Source: DASSWB01 sp035705495 (lineage in GTDB: Bacteria; Bacteroidota; Bacteroidia; Flavobacteriales; Flavobacteriaceae). Taken from it: a stretch of DNA of 64,000 nucleotides. The translations under genes were made by a program, and so were the position numbers. The first letter of the stretch is position 1. Every line of letters starts with the position of its first letter. Under the pieces are notes generated by a model. The model made no database searches, had not been told where the DNA came from, and saw only the letters and a program-made list of their open reading frames with translations. Positions 16,158 to 25,707 of the stretch are shown one piece after another. Where the stretch lies: positions 1-64,000 of the forward strand of contig DASSWB010000026.1 of the NCBI GenBank assembly GCA_035705495.1, in the 5' to 3' direction.

Positions 16158-18248
16158 TTAATAGAGATCTTTTATTTTTTGTAATTTCTCTTTCCACATT
16201 TCGAGTTGTTCTTTTTGTTTCTCAATATTCTTGTGAACTTCCCGTACCAATGGATTATCAGAATTGGCATTACTGAAAAATTGAAGGTTGTTTTCCAGTT
16301 GTCTGATTTCTGCCTGGGTTTCTTCTACTTTCTTAGATAAGAAATAATGTTCGTTTTTTAATTTTGAAACATCGTCAGCATCATTTAATATTTGGATTTT
16401 GTTGTCAAATTTCAACATCTCCGCTTCAGATTTTTTCAAATCCAGTTGACCAAATAAATGATCTATCGCTTTGTTGAATTTTCCTTCAATAAATCGCACT
16501 TTGTGATTCACGTTTCCAATTTCTTTCCAACGTGCAATAAACGATTTTATGATTGCAAGTTTGGCTTCGTGATCTCCAGATAATTCGGTGTTTTTCACCT
16601 CATCCAGAAGTGCTTTTTTCTGTTCAAAAGCTTGTCCTTCTTCTTTGTTTTCTTCATTTCTTTCAGCATGTAATCTGTCAAAGAAATGATTACAAGCTGC
16701 TTTGAACCTTTTCCAAATTTTGTCGCTGTCTTTTCTGGGAACATGGCCAATTTTCTTCCAATCGTCCTGAATTTTTTTCATGACCGCAACGGTGGCCTTC
16801 ATGTCTTCATTGTCCTTGTTCTCTTCAGCAATTTTCACCAGTTCCAACTTCTTCTCTAAATTGTCGAACTGCTCTTTCTTGAGATTTTTGTAATAAGCAT
16901 TTTTATTTCTGTTGAATTGCCTCACCGTTTTTTTGAAGTCGGTCCAGATTTCATCTGTGGCTTCTCTTGGTACTTTTCCCGCGTTAAAAAACTCGGTTCT
17001 TAAAGCTTCTACATTTTTTATTTGTTGCTGTAACTGCTGATGTGATTGTCCTTGAATGTCAACAACTTCATTGAGTTTCTGAATAATTTCTTTCTTTTTC
17101 TCTAGGTTTTTTTCACGTTCCTGATCGAGTTGTTTGAAATATTCTTGGCGTTTATCGTGGATTTTTTTTGTCGCTTCACTGAAACGCTCCCAAAGTTCAT
17201 CCCGATACTCTTTCGCAACTGGACCCAAATCTTCCTTCCACATTTTGTGCAGCATTTGAAGCTCCCGGAACGCTCTATTGGTATCTTCCTCTTGCGCCAA
17301 TTCGTCAGCGCGGTCTATTATTTTTAATTTTTGCTCAAGATTATGTTTGAAGTCCAAATCCCTGAACTCTCTGTTCAAGTGAAGAAAATCATAAAAATTC
17401 TCAACATGATGGTGGTAATTGTTCCAAACATTATTGTATTTATCACGCGGAATTGCTCCTGCTGCCTTCCAGCGCTCCTGAAGTTCTTTAAAGTGTTTGT
17501 AGGTTGTATTGATGTTTTCCTCAACATCTATCAAACCTTTCAATTCCTCAATGATCTGCAATCGTTTTTTTAGATTTTCTTCAAGGTTCTGTTTGAGGTT
17601 TTGATAGTATTTATTCCTTTTCTCCTTGTAATCAAAATATACATCGCTGTATCTTTTTTTCAGGGGAGTGGAATAATGGAAATCGATAATGTTTCCTCCT
17701 TCAGCAAGAAATTCTTCTTTTTTCTCTTCAAAATCTTCCTCAAACTTGTTGTTGAATTCCGTTTTTATTTCTTCAACATGATCGCGAATTGCCTGAATTT
17801 TATAATTTTTCACCAGATGCTCCAATTCATTTACAAGTTGTTCCTGAGTCATTTTTTCATACTCTTTCACAGGAATTCCGTGTTTTTCATTGGTGGTTTC
17901 ATCTTCACTTTCTTCCGCAACCGCATCGTCCATTTCACCTTGTGCATCTTTTTTCTTGGTAGATGCATCCTCTTTCCCTTCAGTGTTGGCAGCGACAAGA
18001 GTCTCTTCGGTTCGGATTTCTGATTTTTCAGCTGATGCTTCAGATTCTTCAACCATGGCATCTTCTATACTGTTCTGTTTTTTTTCGTCCGAATTTTCTG
18101 TGGCTTGTTCCTGAAGTTGATCGTTCGTGGTTTCCTCTTCCAAAGGTTTCTCCACAATATTTTCTGCAGGTTGGTTCCCTGCATTTATTTTTTCTTCGGA
18201 ATTGATTTGATCAGGAGAAAGTTGCTTTGGTTGCTCTTTTTCGGACAT
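16158..18248 (-). CDS. DUF349 repeat coiled-coil protein
   Basis: The 696-residue protein starts at the ATG at 18248 (a TTG lies three codons earlier). The first 125 residues are disordered, acidic and Glu/Gln/Ala-rich. The rest holds about five DUF349 units, each a helical segment with a conserved Trp and Gly (ERWKAAGAIPRDKYNNVWNN, DDWKKIGHVPRKDSDKIWKR, ARWKEIGNVNHKVRFIEGKF). A C-terminal coiled coil ends it. There is no signal peptide. DUF349 proteins are common in this phylum and their role is not established. A promoter lies upstream; DUF1456 and cysH follow. Confidence 0.9.
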   Translation of the reverse strand: MSEKEQPKQLSPDQINSEEKINAGNQPAENIVEKPLEEETTNDQLQEQATENSDEKKQNSIEDAMVEESEASAEKSEIRTEETLVAANTEGKEDASTKKKDAQGEMDDAVAEESEDETTNEKHGIPVKEYEKMTQEQLVNELEHLVKNYKIQAIRDHVEEIKTEFNNKFEEDFEEKKEEFLAEGGNIIDFHYSTPLKKRYSDVYFDYKEKRNKYYQNLKQNLEENLKKRLQIIEELKGLIDVEENINTTYKHFKELQERWKAAGAIPRDKYNNVWNNYHHHVENFYDFLHLNREFRDLDFKHNLEQKLKIIDRADELAQEEDTNRAFRELQMLHKMWKEDLGPVAKEYRDELWERFSEATKKIHDKRQEYFKQLDQEREKNLEKKKEIIQKLNEVVDIQGQSHQQLQQQIKNVEALRTEFFNAGKVPREATDEIWTDFKKTVRQFNRNKNAYYKNLKKEQFDNLEKKLELVKIAEENKDNEDMKATVAVMKKIQDDWKKIGHVPRKDSDKIWKRFKAACNHFFDRLHAERNEENKEEGQAFEQKKALLDEVKNTELSGDHEAKLAIIKSFIARWKEIGNVNHKVRFIEGKFNKAIDHLFGQLDLKKSEAEMLKFDNKIQILNDADDVSKLKNEHYFLSKKVEETQAEIRQLENNLQFFSNANSDNPLVREVHKNIEKQKEQLEMWKEKLQKIKDLY

Positions 18249-18284
18249 TTTTTTCAATGTTAGGTTCGTCTAGATTATAATCTC

Positions 18285-18316
18285 GAAAGATAGTAACTCC
18301 GTTAAAATCTGCCAAA
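18285..18316 (-). promoter_or_regulatory. Promoter for the DUF349 gene
   Basis: On the minus strand TTTG (18316-18313) and TATCTTTC (18292-18285) are 20 nt apart; one base differs from TAnnTTTG. The predicted leader is about 30 nt to the ATG at 18248. It shows that transcription can restart after aroE. Confidence 0.5.
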
Positions 18317-18349
18317 TGATTGCAATGCTTTAAAACGAAATAAATAGGT

Positions 18350-19102
18350 TTACAAGGTATTCCAAATCTTCCAAGCTTCTTCGGCCTGAATTTGAAGCAT
18401 TTTATAACCGTTTGAAGTGGTGGCACCATTTGCTTCTGCCAGTTTCATCAATTTGGTTTTTTCTGGATTGTAAATCAAATCGAAAACCAGATTTTTTGAA
18501 GTTAAAAAATCGGTTGGAAAGGGTGGTAATTGATCGATTTCAGGGAAAGTGCCTAAAGGAGTACAGTTGATTATGACGCTAAATTCCTGTACGATGGCTC
18601 GGGTTATATTTTCATAATTCAAAAAACCGATTTCATTTTTTCTGGAAACAAATCGGTAAGTGATACCCAATTTTTCCAAGGCGTAAGCAATTGCTTTTGA
18701 TGCGCCTCCAGTTCCTAAAATAAGTGCTTTTTTGTGGTGGGGAAGAAGTTGAGGTTTGATCGCTTCTAAAAAACCAATAAAATCGGTATTGAACCCAATA
18801 TATTTGTCGTTTTTAAGTTTAATAGTGTTCACGGCACCTATGTTTTCGGCATCTGGAGTCAATTCATCCAAAAATTTTATAATTTTTTCTTTGTACGGAA
18901 TCGTGACATTCAGACCTGAAATTTCTTGTTTTTTTATTTCTGAAAAATCCGAAATATCAGTGAGGTCAAAGTTTTGATAAGTTGCAAAAATTCCTAACGC
19001 TTCAAATTTTTTTTCGAAATAGGTTTTGGAAAAGGAATAGGATATATTTTTTCCAATCAAACCGAATTTACGCGGATTTTCCCTTTGAAATTCTTTTTTC
19101 AT
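18350..19102 (-). CDS. aroE: Shikimate dehydrogenase
   Basis: It reduces 3-dehydroshikimate to shikimate with NADPH in aromatic amino-acid synthesis. The 250 residues include FGLIGKNISYSFSKTYF (substrate site Ser), LNVTIPYKEKII with the catalytic Lys, GAVNTIK, GTGGASKAIAYAL (NADP-binding) and a C-terminal GYKMLQIQAEEAW. The start overlaps the end of the upstream DUF368 gene by 35 bases, so it is co-transcribed. It is slightly short for AroE but no motif is missing. Confidence 0.95.
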   Translation of the reverse strand: MKKEFQRENPRKFGLIGKNISYSFSKTYFEKKFEALGIFATYQNFDLTDISDFSEIKKQEISGLNVTIPYKEKIIKFLDELTPDAENIGAVNTIKLKNDKYIGFNTDFIGFLEAIKPQLLPHHKKALILGTGGASKAIAYALEKLGITYRFVSRKNEIGFLNYENITRAIVQEFSVIINCTPLGTFPEIDQLPPFPTDFLTSKNLVFDLIYNPEKTKLMKLAEANGATTSNGYKMLQIQAEEAWKIWNTL

Positions 19103-20093
19103 ATCGTTCCAAAGCTAAAACAATTAAAATCCCGACGAAAATAAAAAATACGGCGATCCAAGTTTCTTTACTGTGGACATCAGGCCAATAACGTACATAA
19201 CTTTCAATAATTTTTTCACCGGACGAATTCAAGATTTCGTTTCCGGTTTCATCTCTTCGGAACAGTTTGTGCTTCCAAGGCCATACCACGCCAAGTGAAC
19301 CGGTAATAAAACCAATAATGCTTGCGTATGTAGCCGTTTTAAAATGTTTCAGCAAATATCCCAGAAGATGTGACAAGGTGACTAAACCGACTAATGATCC
19401 GAGGGTGAAAACAATCAAAACTTGTAAAAGACGAATTCGAGTTTCATCATAGATAAAAGAGAAATCCCCTTGAAAAATATCCACAATTGTCAGGTATAGG
19501 GAATTCACGGAATCTACCAGTAGCAGCACATAATTTCCCAACAACATAATAATGAATGATCCTGAAAGTCCAGGCAAAGTCTGACCTGAAACTCCTATAA
19601 TTCCGCAGAGGAAAACAAACCACAAATTATCGTTTTCATTGGCGGGATCAAAAAAGCTGATGCTGATACCCGCGATAAAACCTAATAGAATCAATCCGAT
19701 ATTCCGCTTGGTCCAATCGTCAAAATCTTGGCCTACGTAGTATATAGAGCCGAGAATCATTCCGAAGAAAGCCGACCAAACATAGAGTTCATGTTGTTGT
19801 AAAAGGTAATCCAAAAGCAGAGAAACGCTGAAATAGCTGATTACCATACCCAGAATCAGCAGCGTCAAAAACCTTCCGTTTATATATAAATAAAATGATT
19901 TGAACCTTCCGTTGATCAGGAACTTGAAAGCTTTGGAATTGACTCTTTGAAGCGAATAAATAAATTCTTCATAAAAACCGGCCACGAAAGCGACCATTCC
20001 GCCGGAAACACCTGGAACTTTATTGGCTGCACCCATTCCAATCCCTTTCAGGATCAAGAATATCTTATCGCTAAAAGTTCTGGAGGCTTGCAT
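19068..20093 (-). CDS. DUF368 (PopT-like) polyprenyl-phosphate transporter, copy 2
   Basis: A 341-residue inner-membrane protein with about nine hydrophobic segments. The N-terminal family signature is GMGAANKVPGVSGGMVAFVAG (about residue 20), with an internal match (GVSGQTLPGLSGSFIIMLLG, about 165), showing the inverted-repeat fold. DUF368 proteins have been identified as undecaprenyl-phosphate recycling transporters (PopT), returning the lipid carrier used for cell-wall and O-antigen synthesis. It abuts copy 1 exactly and overlaps aroE by 35 bases. In the signature, Asn-Lys replaces the Asp-Val of copy 1. Confidence 0.88.
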   Translation of the reverse strand: MQASRTFSDKIFLILKGIGMGAANKVPGVSGGMVAFVAGFYEEFIYSLQRVNSKAFKFLINGRFKSFYLYINGRFLTLLILGMVISYFSVSLLLDYLLQQHELYVWSAFFGMILGSIYYVGQDFDDWTKRNIGLILLGFIAGISISFFDPANENDNLWFVFLCGIIGVSGQTLPGLSGSFIIMLLGNYVLLLVDSVNSLYLTIVDIFQGDFSFIYDETRIRLLQVLIVFTLGSLVGLVTLSHLLGYLLKHFKTATYASIIGFITGSLGVVWPWKHKLFRRDETGNEILNSSGEKIIESYVRYWPDVHSKETWIAVFFIFVGILIVLALERYEKRISKGKSA

Positions 20094-21065
20094 TTATATT
20101 TTTCCTTTCTTTCTTACAGCGTATTTTTCTAAAAGGAAAATAGTCAAGAAACCAACAACACCAAATATAATAGCCGTTATGATCTGCGGATCTCCGGAAA
20201 AATTGTTTGGTAGAACACTTTTCTCCAATATTGGTACAATTTCGTTATGCGAGTTTGTGTATGTTGAAACCACTTCTTTCCAAGGCCAAATTTTATTCAA
20301 GGAACCAATCATAAATCCTGTGAGAAGAGCAAGTGTCAAATTCTTGTAATTGTCAAACATCCAGGTTAAGACCTTGGAAAATAATTTAATACCTAAAATA
20401 GCACCAACAGCGAAAACTGCTAACTTGGAAACGGCCGATACGACCAAATCCCAATTTAAAGAAAAAACACCGGAACTTAAATCATTGATGCTTCCAATAA
20501 CCGAATGGTAAGATCCCATTAGAAGGAGGATAAACGAACCTGAAATCCCCGGTAATATCATAGCGATAATAGCAATGAAACCTGAAAAAAACAAAAACCA
20601 ATAACTATCTGGCGAAGCTATGGCCTCGGCAATGGTAATATAATAAGAAACCGCCACGCTCAATAATGTGCAAATGATGCTAACGAGGTTCCATTTTTCG
20701 ATTTGATTAAAAATATAAACGATACTCGCAATGACAAGTCCGAAGAAGAAAGACCAAATCGCAATGGGTTCATTGGTCAATAAATAGGTAATTACCTTTG
20801 CAAAGGACAAAATACTTATTCCAATACCAAGCAATAATGAGAACAAAAAATTGAGGTTGTATTCTTTCCAAGCTTTCTTTAATCCCTCACGTTTTGCGAC
20901 CACAAAAAATTTGAAATCGAGTTTGTCAATTGTATTGATCAGTTCCTCATAAATACCGGAAATAAAGGCTATTGTTCCGCCCGAAACTCCTGGAACCACA
21001 TCAGCGGCTCCCATGGCCATTCCTTTTAATGTTGTTTTAGCATAATCTGCAAAAGAGCGTTGCAT
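20094..21065 (-). CDS. DUF368 (PopT-like) polyprenyl-phosphate transporter, copy 1
   Basis: The 323-residue paralogue of the next gene in the operon has the signature GMAMGAADVVPGVSGGTIAF (about residue 15) and the second-half signature IAMILPGISGSFILLLMGSY (about 165). It has about nine membrane segments and a basic C-terminal tail (AVRKKGKI). Its predicted job is undecaprenyl-phosphate flipping, known for the DUF368/PopT family. It follows the TPR gene by 36 bases and its stop abuts the start of copy 2. The two copies are clearly diverged, so the duplication is not recent. Confidence 0.88.
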   Translation of the reverse strand: MQRSFADYAKTTLKGMAMGAADVVPGVSGGTIAFISGIYEELINTIDKLDFKFFVVAKREGLKKAWKEYNLNFLFSLLLGIGISILSFAKVITYLLTNEPIAIWSFFFGLVIASIVYIFNQIEKWNLVSIICTLLSVAVSYYITIAEAIASPDSYWFLFFSGFIAIIAMILPGISGSFILLLMGSYHSVIGSINDLSSGVFSLNWDLVVSAVSKLAVFAVGAILGIKLFSKVLTWMFDNYKNLTLALLTGFMIGSLNKIWPWKEVVSTYTNSHNEIVPILEKSVLPNNFSGDPQIITAIIFGVVGFLTIFLLEKYAVRKKGKI

Positions 21066-21101
21066 TTTTCTCGATTTTAGAAAGCTAAAGTAATTAAAAT
21101 G

Positions 21102-22499
21102 CTATGATTGCTGCTTATATGCGGAGATAATTTTTTGGATAGGTTCTTGGTCAAATACGCTGGGGAAAAGTTCTTCGATAATGATATAGTATTCAACATC
21201 AATTTTCAATGCATTTTTCAAATGGAAAAAACCTTTCTCGTTTTGCTCCAAATAAAAGAAAAGCCCTGCCAATCGATATTCTATTTCTGCGGTTTCAGGA
21301 TAAAATTCATAGGCATGAAACAGGTTTTGAATTGCTGTTTCAAATTCCCCTAGGTTGATGAGGATATCGCAACGTTTAATCCATGTTTCGAGTTCGTAGT
21401 TACCCAGATCCAAGCTTTTTTTGTAGCCTTTTTCAGCCTCTTTTAGGAAATACAGTTTATTGTTGATTTTCGCATAACGCTTCCAATACAAAACATTGTC
21501 TTCATCAATACTAATTGCTTTATTGATGTAAAAAAGTGCCTTTTGATAATCCATTTTTTTGTAATAAAAATCGGTTATCGCAATCCATCCTTTATCCAGT
21601 AAGGGATCTTCATGCACGGTTTTGCTGTAATTTTCCAAAGCGAGATCGTGCAAACCCAATTTTTCATAACATTTACCTATTCGGAGGTAAGCGAAAGAAG
21701 TGGGGTCATCCAATTCCAAAGTGATGTTGTAATTTTCAATCGCTTCATTATAACGCTTCAGTTTTTCGAGAACTTTCCCTTTTTCAAGGTAGGCTCCAAG
21801 AAAGTACTCGTCGCTTATAATGGCAAAATCAAAAGATCTTAAAGCTTTTTCATATTGTTTTAAATCGAAATATTGTTTGCCTAGTTGATGCCAAGCTACT
21901 TCACAATATGGGTTTTTGTCCAGAAATTCGTTTAGGAAATCGATTGCTTCGCCAGATTGTTCTAAAAAATCAAAACAATACATGATGTTGTAAAGCGCAG
22001 AATAATCTTCTTCATCTGCTTCCAAACATTTTATAAAGTTGTTTTTGGCATTTTCATAATCTTCCAGAAACAAAAATTCCATGCCCATCAATGAGTAAAC
22101 ATCGGCCTCATCTACAGTCATTTCCAAAGCCAACTTAAGCATTTTTATTGCTTCTTTGTGCTTGTCTTTTTTAGAGAGAATGTTCGCTTTTTGTATATAA
22201 ATTTCTTCGTTTGAGGATTCTAACTGATATAATTCGCCCAAAATTCCATCCGCCAAATCCAGTTTGTTTTCAAAAACAAGGATTTCGACCTTAAGTAATT
22301 TTAGATTTGTTGAGGAGGGATGCTGTGCCAAACCCAATTTGACAGCTTTTTTTGCAAGTGCTATTTTTCCATTTTCCAAATAATGATGTACAATATTTTC
22401 AAATTCTTCAGAATCGAAAAATAATACATCATTTGTTTTTAGCATGGATTCGAAACGGACAAGGGAGAAATTATTTTCTTCGTTATGGCTTAATTGCAT
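21102..22499 (-). CDS. Tetratricopeptide repeat protein
   Basis: The 465 residues form a row of about ten TPR units over nearly the whole length (AWHQLGKQYFDLKQYEKALR and AIENYNITLELDDPTSFAYL are typical). No signal peptide or membrane helix is visible, so it is probably cytoplasmic, acting as a scaffold. It is first in an operon with two DUF368 genes and aroE, which suggests, but does not prove, a link with the envelope. The 100-base gap before it separates it from the aminotransferase gene. Confidence 0.88.
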   Translation of the reverse strand: MQLSHNEENNFSLVRFESMLKTNDVLFFDSEEFENIVHHYLENGKIALAKKAVKLGLAQHPSSTNLKLLKVEILVFENKLDLADGILGELYQLESSNEEIYIQKANILSKKDKHKEAIKMLKLALEMTVDEADVYSLMGMEFLFLEDYENAKNNFIKCLEADEEDYSALYNIMYCFDFLEQSGEAIDFLNEFLDKNPYCEVAWHQLGKQYFDLKQYEKALRSFDFAIISDEYFLGAYLEKGKVLEKLKRYNEAIENYNITLELDDPTSFAYLRIGKCYEKLGLHDLALENYSKTVHEDPLLDKGWIAITDFYYKKMDYQKALFYINKAISIDEDNVLYWKRYAKINNKLYFLKEAEKGYKKSLDLGNYELETWIKRCDILINLGEFETAIQNLFHAYEFYPETAEIEYRLAGLFFYLEQNEKGFFHLKNALKIDVEYYIIIEELFPSVFDQEPIQKIISAYKQQS

Positions 22500-22600
22500 A
22501 CGTAAGGAGTTGCTGATTTCTACAGTATTAAATTTATAAATGATAACGCATGCGTCGGGTGAATATTTGAATTGTTGTTAACAAAGTAATCAACAAATTT

Positions 22601-23791
22601 TCATTTTGAATGCATGAGCTCATCCAGAACATCAATAATAATACCACATCCCTCCAAAATCTCTTCTTCGGAAATTGTTAGCGGTGGCGTTATTCGAATG
22701 GCACGTTGTTCAAAAAGTAACCAAAAGAGAATCAAGCCTTTATCTTTACATTTTAAAATCACTTCGTTTGTAATTTCTGCGGATGGTAAAATGGCAGCCA
22801 ACATTAATCCGCTTCCCCTGATTTCTGAAATGAGCGGATGTTTCAAATTTTCCCGAAACAGTTTTTCCTTCCTTAATGTTTCGGGAATTAAATCCGTGGA
22901 AATAAGCTCCTTCAAAGTAGCAAGAGCAGCTGCGGCAATCACCGGATTTCCGCCAAAAGTAGTAATATGCCCCATTTTCGGATTATAAGACAAAGTATCC
23001 ATCACGGCGGAAGAAGCTGTAAAAGCTCCAATTGGAAGTCCGCCGCCCATTCCTTTTCCCATGACAACAATATCTGGCACGACACCAAAATTTTCAAAAC
23101 CAAAAAGTTTGCCTGTCCGTCCAAACCCTGGCTGTATTTCGTCTAAAATCAGCAGTGCGCCGACTTCCTCACAACATTTTTTTACTTTTTGCAAATAATT
23201 ATTTTTCGGCAAAATAAATCCCGCGCCTCCTTGGATTGTTTCCAGTATGACAGCCGCAGTTTTTTCGGTGATTTTTGAAATTTCGGCGACATTATTAAAT
23301 TCCAGGAAATCGATATCACCAATTAGAGGTCTGAACGGTTTTTGGCGTTCTTCAAAATTCATCAAACTCAACGATCCCATCGTATTTCCGTGGTAGGCAT
23401 TTTTTGCAGCAAATATTTCGGTTCTCCCCGTAAATCTTCGAGCTAATTTCAACGCACCTTCTATTGCTTCGGTTCCCGAATTCGTCAAATAAGTTTTCTC
23501 CAACGGGTCTGGAAGGTTTTCGGACAATAATTTACTGAGATCAACGGCAGGTTGTTGCGCGTACTCTCCGTAAACCATTACATGCATATATTTGTCAAGC
23601 TGATTTTTTACCGCGTTTAAAACATTGGGATTTCCATGACCCACACTAACGGCCGAAACTCCGGCAACAAAATCCAAATGTTTTTTTCCGTCTGAAGTAT
23701 AAATATAAGATCCACGTGCATGAGAAACTTCCAACCCGAGCGGAAATAGGGAAGTCTGTGCTTGGTATTTTAAAAAGTCCTTGCCTAACAT
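22601..23791 (-). CDS. Class III aminotransferase (ornithine/acetylornithine type)
   Basis: This PLP enzyme has 396 residues. It contains GSYIYTSDGKKHLDFVAGVS near the start, TNSGTEAIEGALKLAR (about residue 105), ILDEIQPGFGRTGKLFGFE and the PLP-lysine region VMGKGMGGGLPIGAF (about 245). Known relatives move amino groups from ornithine, acetylornithine, GABA or similar diamines; the substrate cannot be read here and no arg genes are near. Its start abuts the stop of the OstA-like gene, so the two are probably coupled. Confidence 0.88.
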   Translation of the reverse strand: MLGKDFLKYQAQTSLFPLGLEVSHARGSYIYTSDGKKHLDFVAGVSAVSVGHGNPNVLNAVKNQLDKYMHVMVYGEYAQQPAVDLSKLLSENLPDPLEKTYLTNSGTEAIEGALKLARRFTGRTEIFAAKNAYHGNTMGSLSLMNFEERQKPFRPLIGDIDFLEFNNVAEISKITEKTAAVILETIQGGAGFILPKNNYLQKVKKCCEEVGALLILDEIQPGFGRTGKLFGFENFGVVPDIVVMGKGMGGGLPIGAFTASSAVMDTLSYNPKMGHITTFGGNPVIAAAALATLKELISTDLIPETLRKEKLFRENLKHPLISEIRGSGLMLAAILPSAEITNEVILKCKDKGLILFWLLFEQRAIRITPPLTISEEEILEGCGIIIDVLDELMHSK

Positions 23792-25522
23792 TTATTCTTC
23801 TTTTAAAGGAGCTAAATTCATAGATTCAATTTCCGCCGGCGGATTCTGATCTTCTCCCTCTTCTTGAAGATCATTGCTTTCCAGACGTGAATTCTTATTT
23901 AACAAAGACCTGCCTTTTTCATTTTCAAAAAAATCTTTTTCTTCCTTCGGAACTTCCAAACCTCTTATTTCAGGCAATTCCAATGGTGGTTCACCTTTGA
24001 ATAAATCTTCTTTGGTTTCCAACCTTTCATCGCCTCGCCAGTTGAAACCACGCAATTGTCTTACGTTTTCGGGAAAATCTGCTTCGGGGAATAAATTACC
24101 ATCAATTTGTTTGAAATAGTAAATATCTTCAATTTGCCGATTGTTGATCAATAACCTGATTGATGAAGAAAGTGTTTTGTTGATGCCAACCAATTCGCCA
24201 TCATCATTTCGGGAATAAAAAATAGTTTCGGTATTTTTCAGGATATCGACTTGATACAGTTCGTTTTCCGAAAAAAGACCGACAAGTTCTTTTCCCTTCA
24301 CCTGATTAAATCCGCCAAGGCTATCCTGCTGGATCATAAACGCATTGTAAAACACCTTGAGTGAATCCAATTCCTCACTTTTGGGTTTATTTTTTAAATG
24401 GATTGTATCTCCGGTCATTTGTCCGTTGGACGACCAAACAACGGGATTTCCCAACATTTGGGTCAATCCTGTTTTTTCATTGACGTGAATGGAATCACTT
24501 TTACCACTCATGTCACTTTTAAAAATCCGCACATCTCGAAAACCTCTAATAATTCGATTATCCGGTTTTCCGGTGACCATTAAAGTATCTCCGTGAATGT
24601 AAATGGAATCCTTTTCTTGAATACTAATCGCGACTGCTCTTTTTGTGATAAAAACTGAATCTTTTTCCCGAAAAACTTCGGCATAATGCCCTCGAATAAC
24701 GCTGTTATTAATTGTATCGGTCACTACAATATTATTAGTGGCAGAAGCGAAATTAGTGTTACGATTAAAGTAAAGACTATCGCCTTCAAGTTTTCTATTT
24801 TCGTAATTAATCGTCGAATTTTTTACAAAATAGCCTGTATCACCTCTCGTATCATAAAACCCTCTTTCACAGTAAACCGTACTCGTGGGACTCGTAATTG
24901 TTGTGGGGCCGTAGAAAAAGGCATGGCCATTATCAGAATAAAAGTCGAGTTGGGCTGAATTAATTTCGTATTTCGGGTTAACTAGTTTTACATTGGATGC
25001 AAACGAATACTTTTTTGATTTCAGAAAATACCTTCCAATTTTACTTGTCAGGACACTGGCCGTGTCCCGAATGGTTCCGCCGCTTTTATAATACGCTTCC
25101 TGTTTGAGTCGGTCAAAAAATAGCGAATCGGTGGCCAAAGAAGAATTAGGATCCCGAAGCATTACATCTCCACTCGCAAAGGCAAATTGAGTAGTTCCAT
25201 TGTATTCAGCGTAATTACTGCTCATTTTAATCGTATCACCTTGATTCATCCTCACGTTTCCGTAGGCCCTAAAAAAGTTTTCCGCTTCGTAATGAATTGC
25301 TTGATCACACCATATTTCTATTCCTTTGTGCTTAAAATAGACTTGGTTTACAACTTTACTTAAGATGATGGCACCTGGATATTTTTCTTCATCTTTTAAG
25401 GTCCTGTCGCTGGTATAATCAATCTGCCGTTCTTGCGCGGAAAGTATATTTCCGAAGCAAAAGAAACAAATAATCAAAATCAAGTACCGTAGTCGTTTCA
25501 AGATGTGAATTTTAGTCTGCAA
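23792..25522 (-). CDS. OstA-like (LptA-domain) exported protein
   Basis: The 576-residue protein has a signal peptide (GNILSAQ at about 30) and two OstA/LptA-type beta stretches (residues about 40-320), as in proteins that bridge LPS transport across the periplasm. The C-terminal 100 residues are acidic and Pro-rich. The first Met-like codon is TTG (25522); the next internal ATG lies far past the signal peptide. In another frame an ATG 34 bases upstream would join this frame if the nearby run of five T's had one more base, so either TTG is used or the sequence has a homopolymer slip. Its stop abuts the aminotransferase start. Confidence 0.85.
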   Translation of the reverse strand: MQTKIHILKRLRYLILIICFFCFGNILSAQERQIDYTSDRTLKDEEKYPGAIILSKVVNQVYFKHKGIEIWCDQAIHYEAENFFRAYGNVRMNQGDTIKMSSNYAEYNGTTQFAFASGDVMLRDPNSSLATDSLFFDRLKQEAYYKSGGTIRDTASVLTSKIGRYFLKSKKYSFASNVKLVNPKYEINSAQLDFYSDNGHAFFYGPTTITSPTSTVYCERGFYDTRGDTGYFVKNSTINYENRKLEGDSLYFNRNTNFASATNNIVVTDTINNSVIRGHYAEVFREKDSVFITKRAVAISIQEKDSIYIHGDTLMVTGKPDNRIIRGFRDVRIFKSDMSGKSDSIHVNEKTGLTQMLGNPVVWSSNGQMTGDTIHLKNKPKSEELDSLKVFYNAFMIQQDSLGGFNQVKGKELVGLFSENELYQVDILKNTETIFYSRNDDGELVGINKTLSSSIRLLINNRQIEDIYYFKQIDGNLFPEADFPENVRQLRGFNWRGDERLETKEDLFKGEPPLELPEIRGLEVPKEEKDFFENEKGRSLLNKNSRLESNDLQEEGEDQNPPAEIESMNLAPLKEE

Positions 25523-25587
25523 AAATAACGAAATCCAAGGGATTTCATTGTGATTGGAAAACGAGGTTGTGTAAAAGAAGTTTATTT

Positions 25588-25618
25588 AATGAGAACCTGA
25601 GCTTATCAGGTTCTCATT
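25588..25618 (-). terminator. Perfect 13-bp hairpin after purA
   Basis: AATGAGAACCTGA (25588-25600) pairs with TCAGGTTCTCATT (25606-25618) around a GCTTA loop. It lies 90 bases past the purA stop and 66 bases before the OstA-like start. No clean T-run follows on either strand, so it may instead be an RNA-processing or regulatory hairpin. Confidence 0.6.
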
Positions 25619-25707
25619 TATACTGGAATCATGTCTTGTTTGATTCCGAATTCAATTCAAAATCAAGAATTTTTTATTTGAAGAAAACTTTTCGATTTAA
25701 AAAAATC

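Noticed and set aside
17130..18205. Several open frames on the plus strand opposite the DUF349 gene
   Set aside because: They are antisense to a repetitive Lys/Glu-rich gene, where the reverse strand is naturally poor in stops. No start signals or conserved motifs were seen.
22501..22600. Short palindrome GACGCATGCGTT-like and AACAAC/GTTGTT near 22545-22580 as an operator
   Set aside because: The palindrome is short, stands alone, and is not placed next to a promoter box that I can support.
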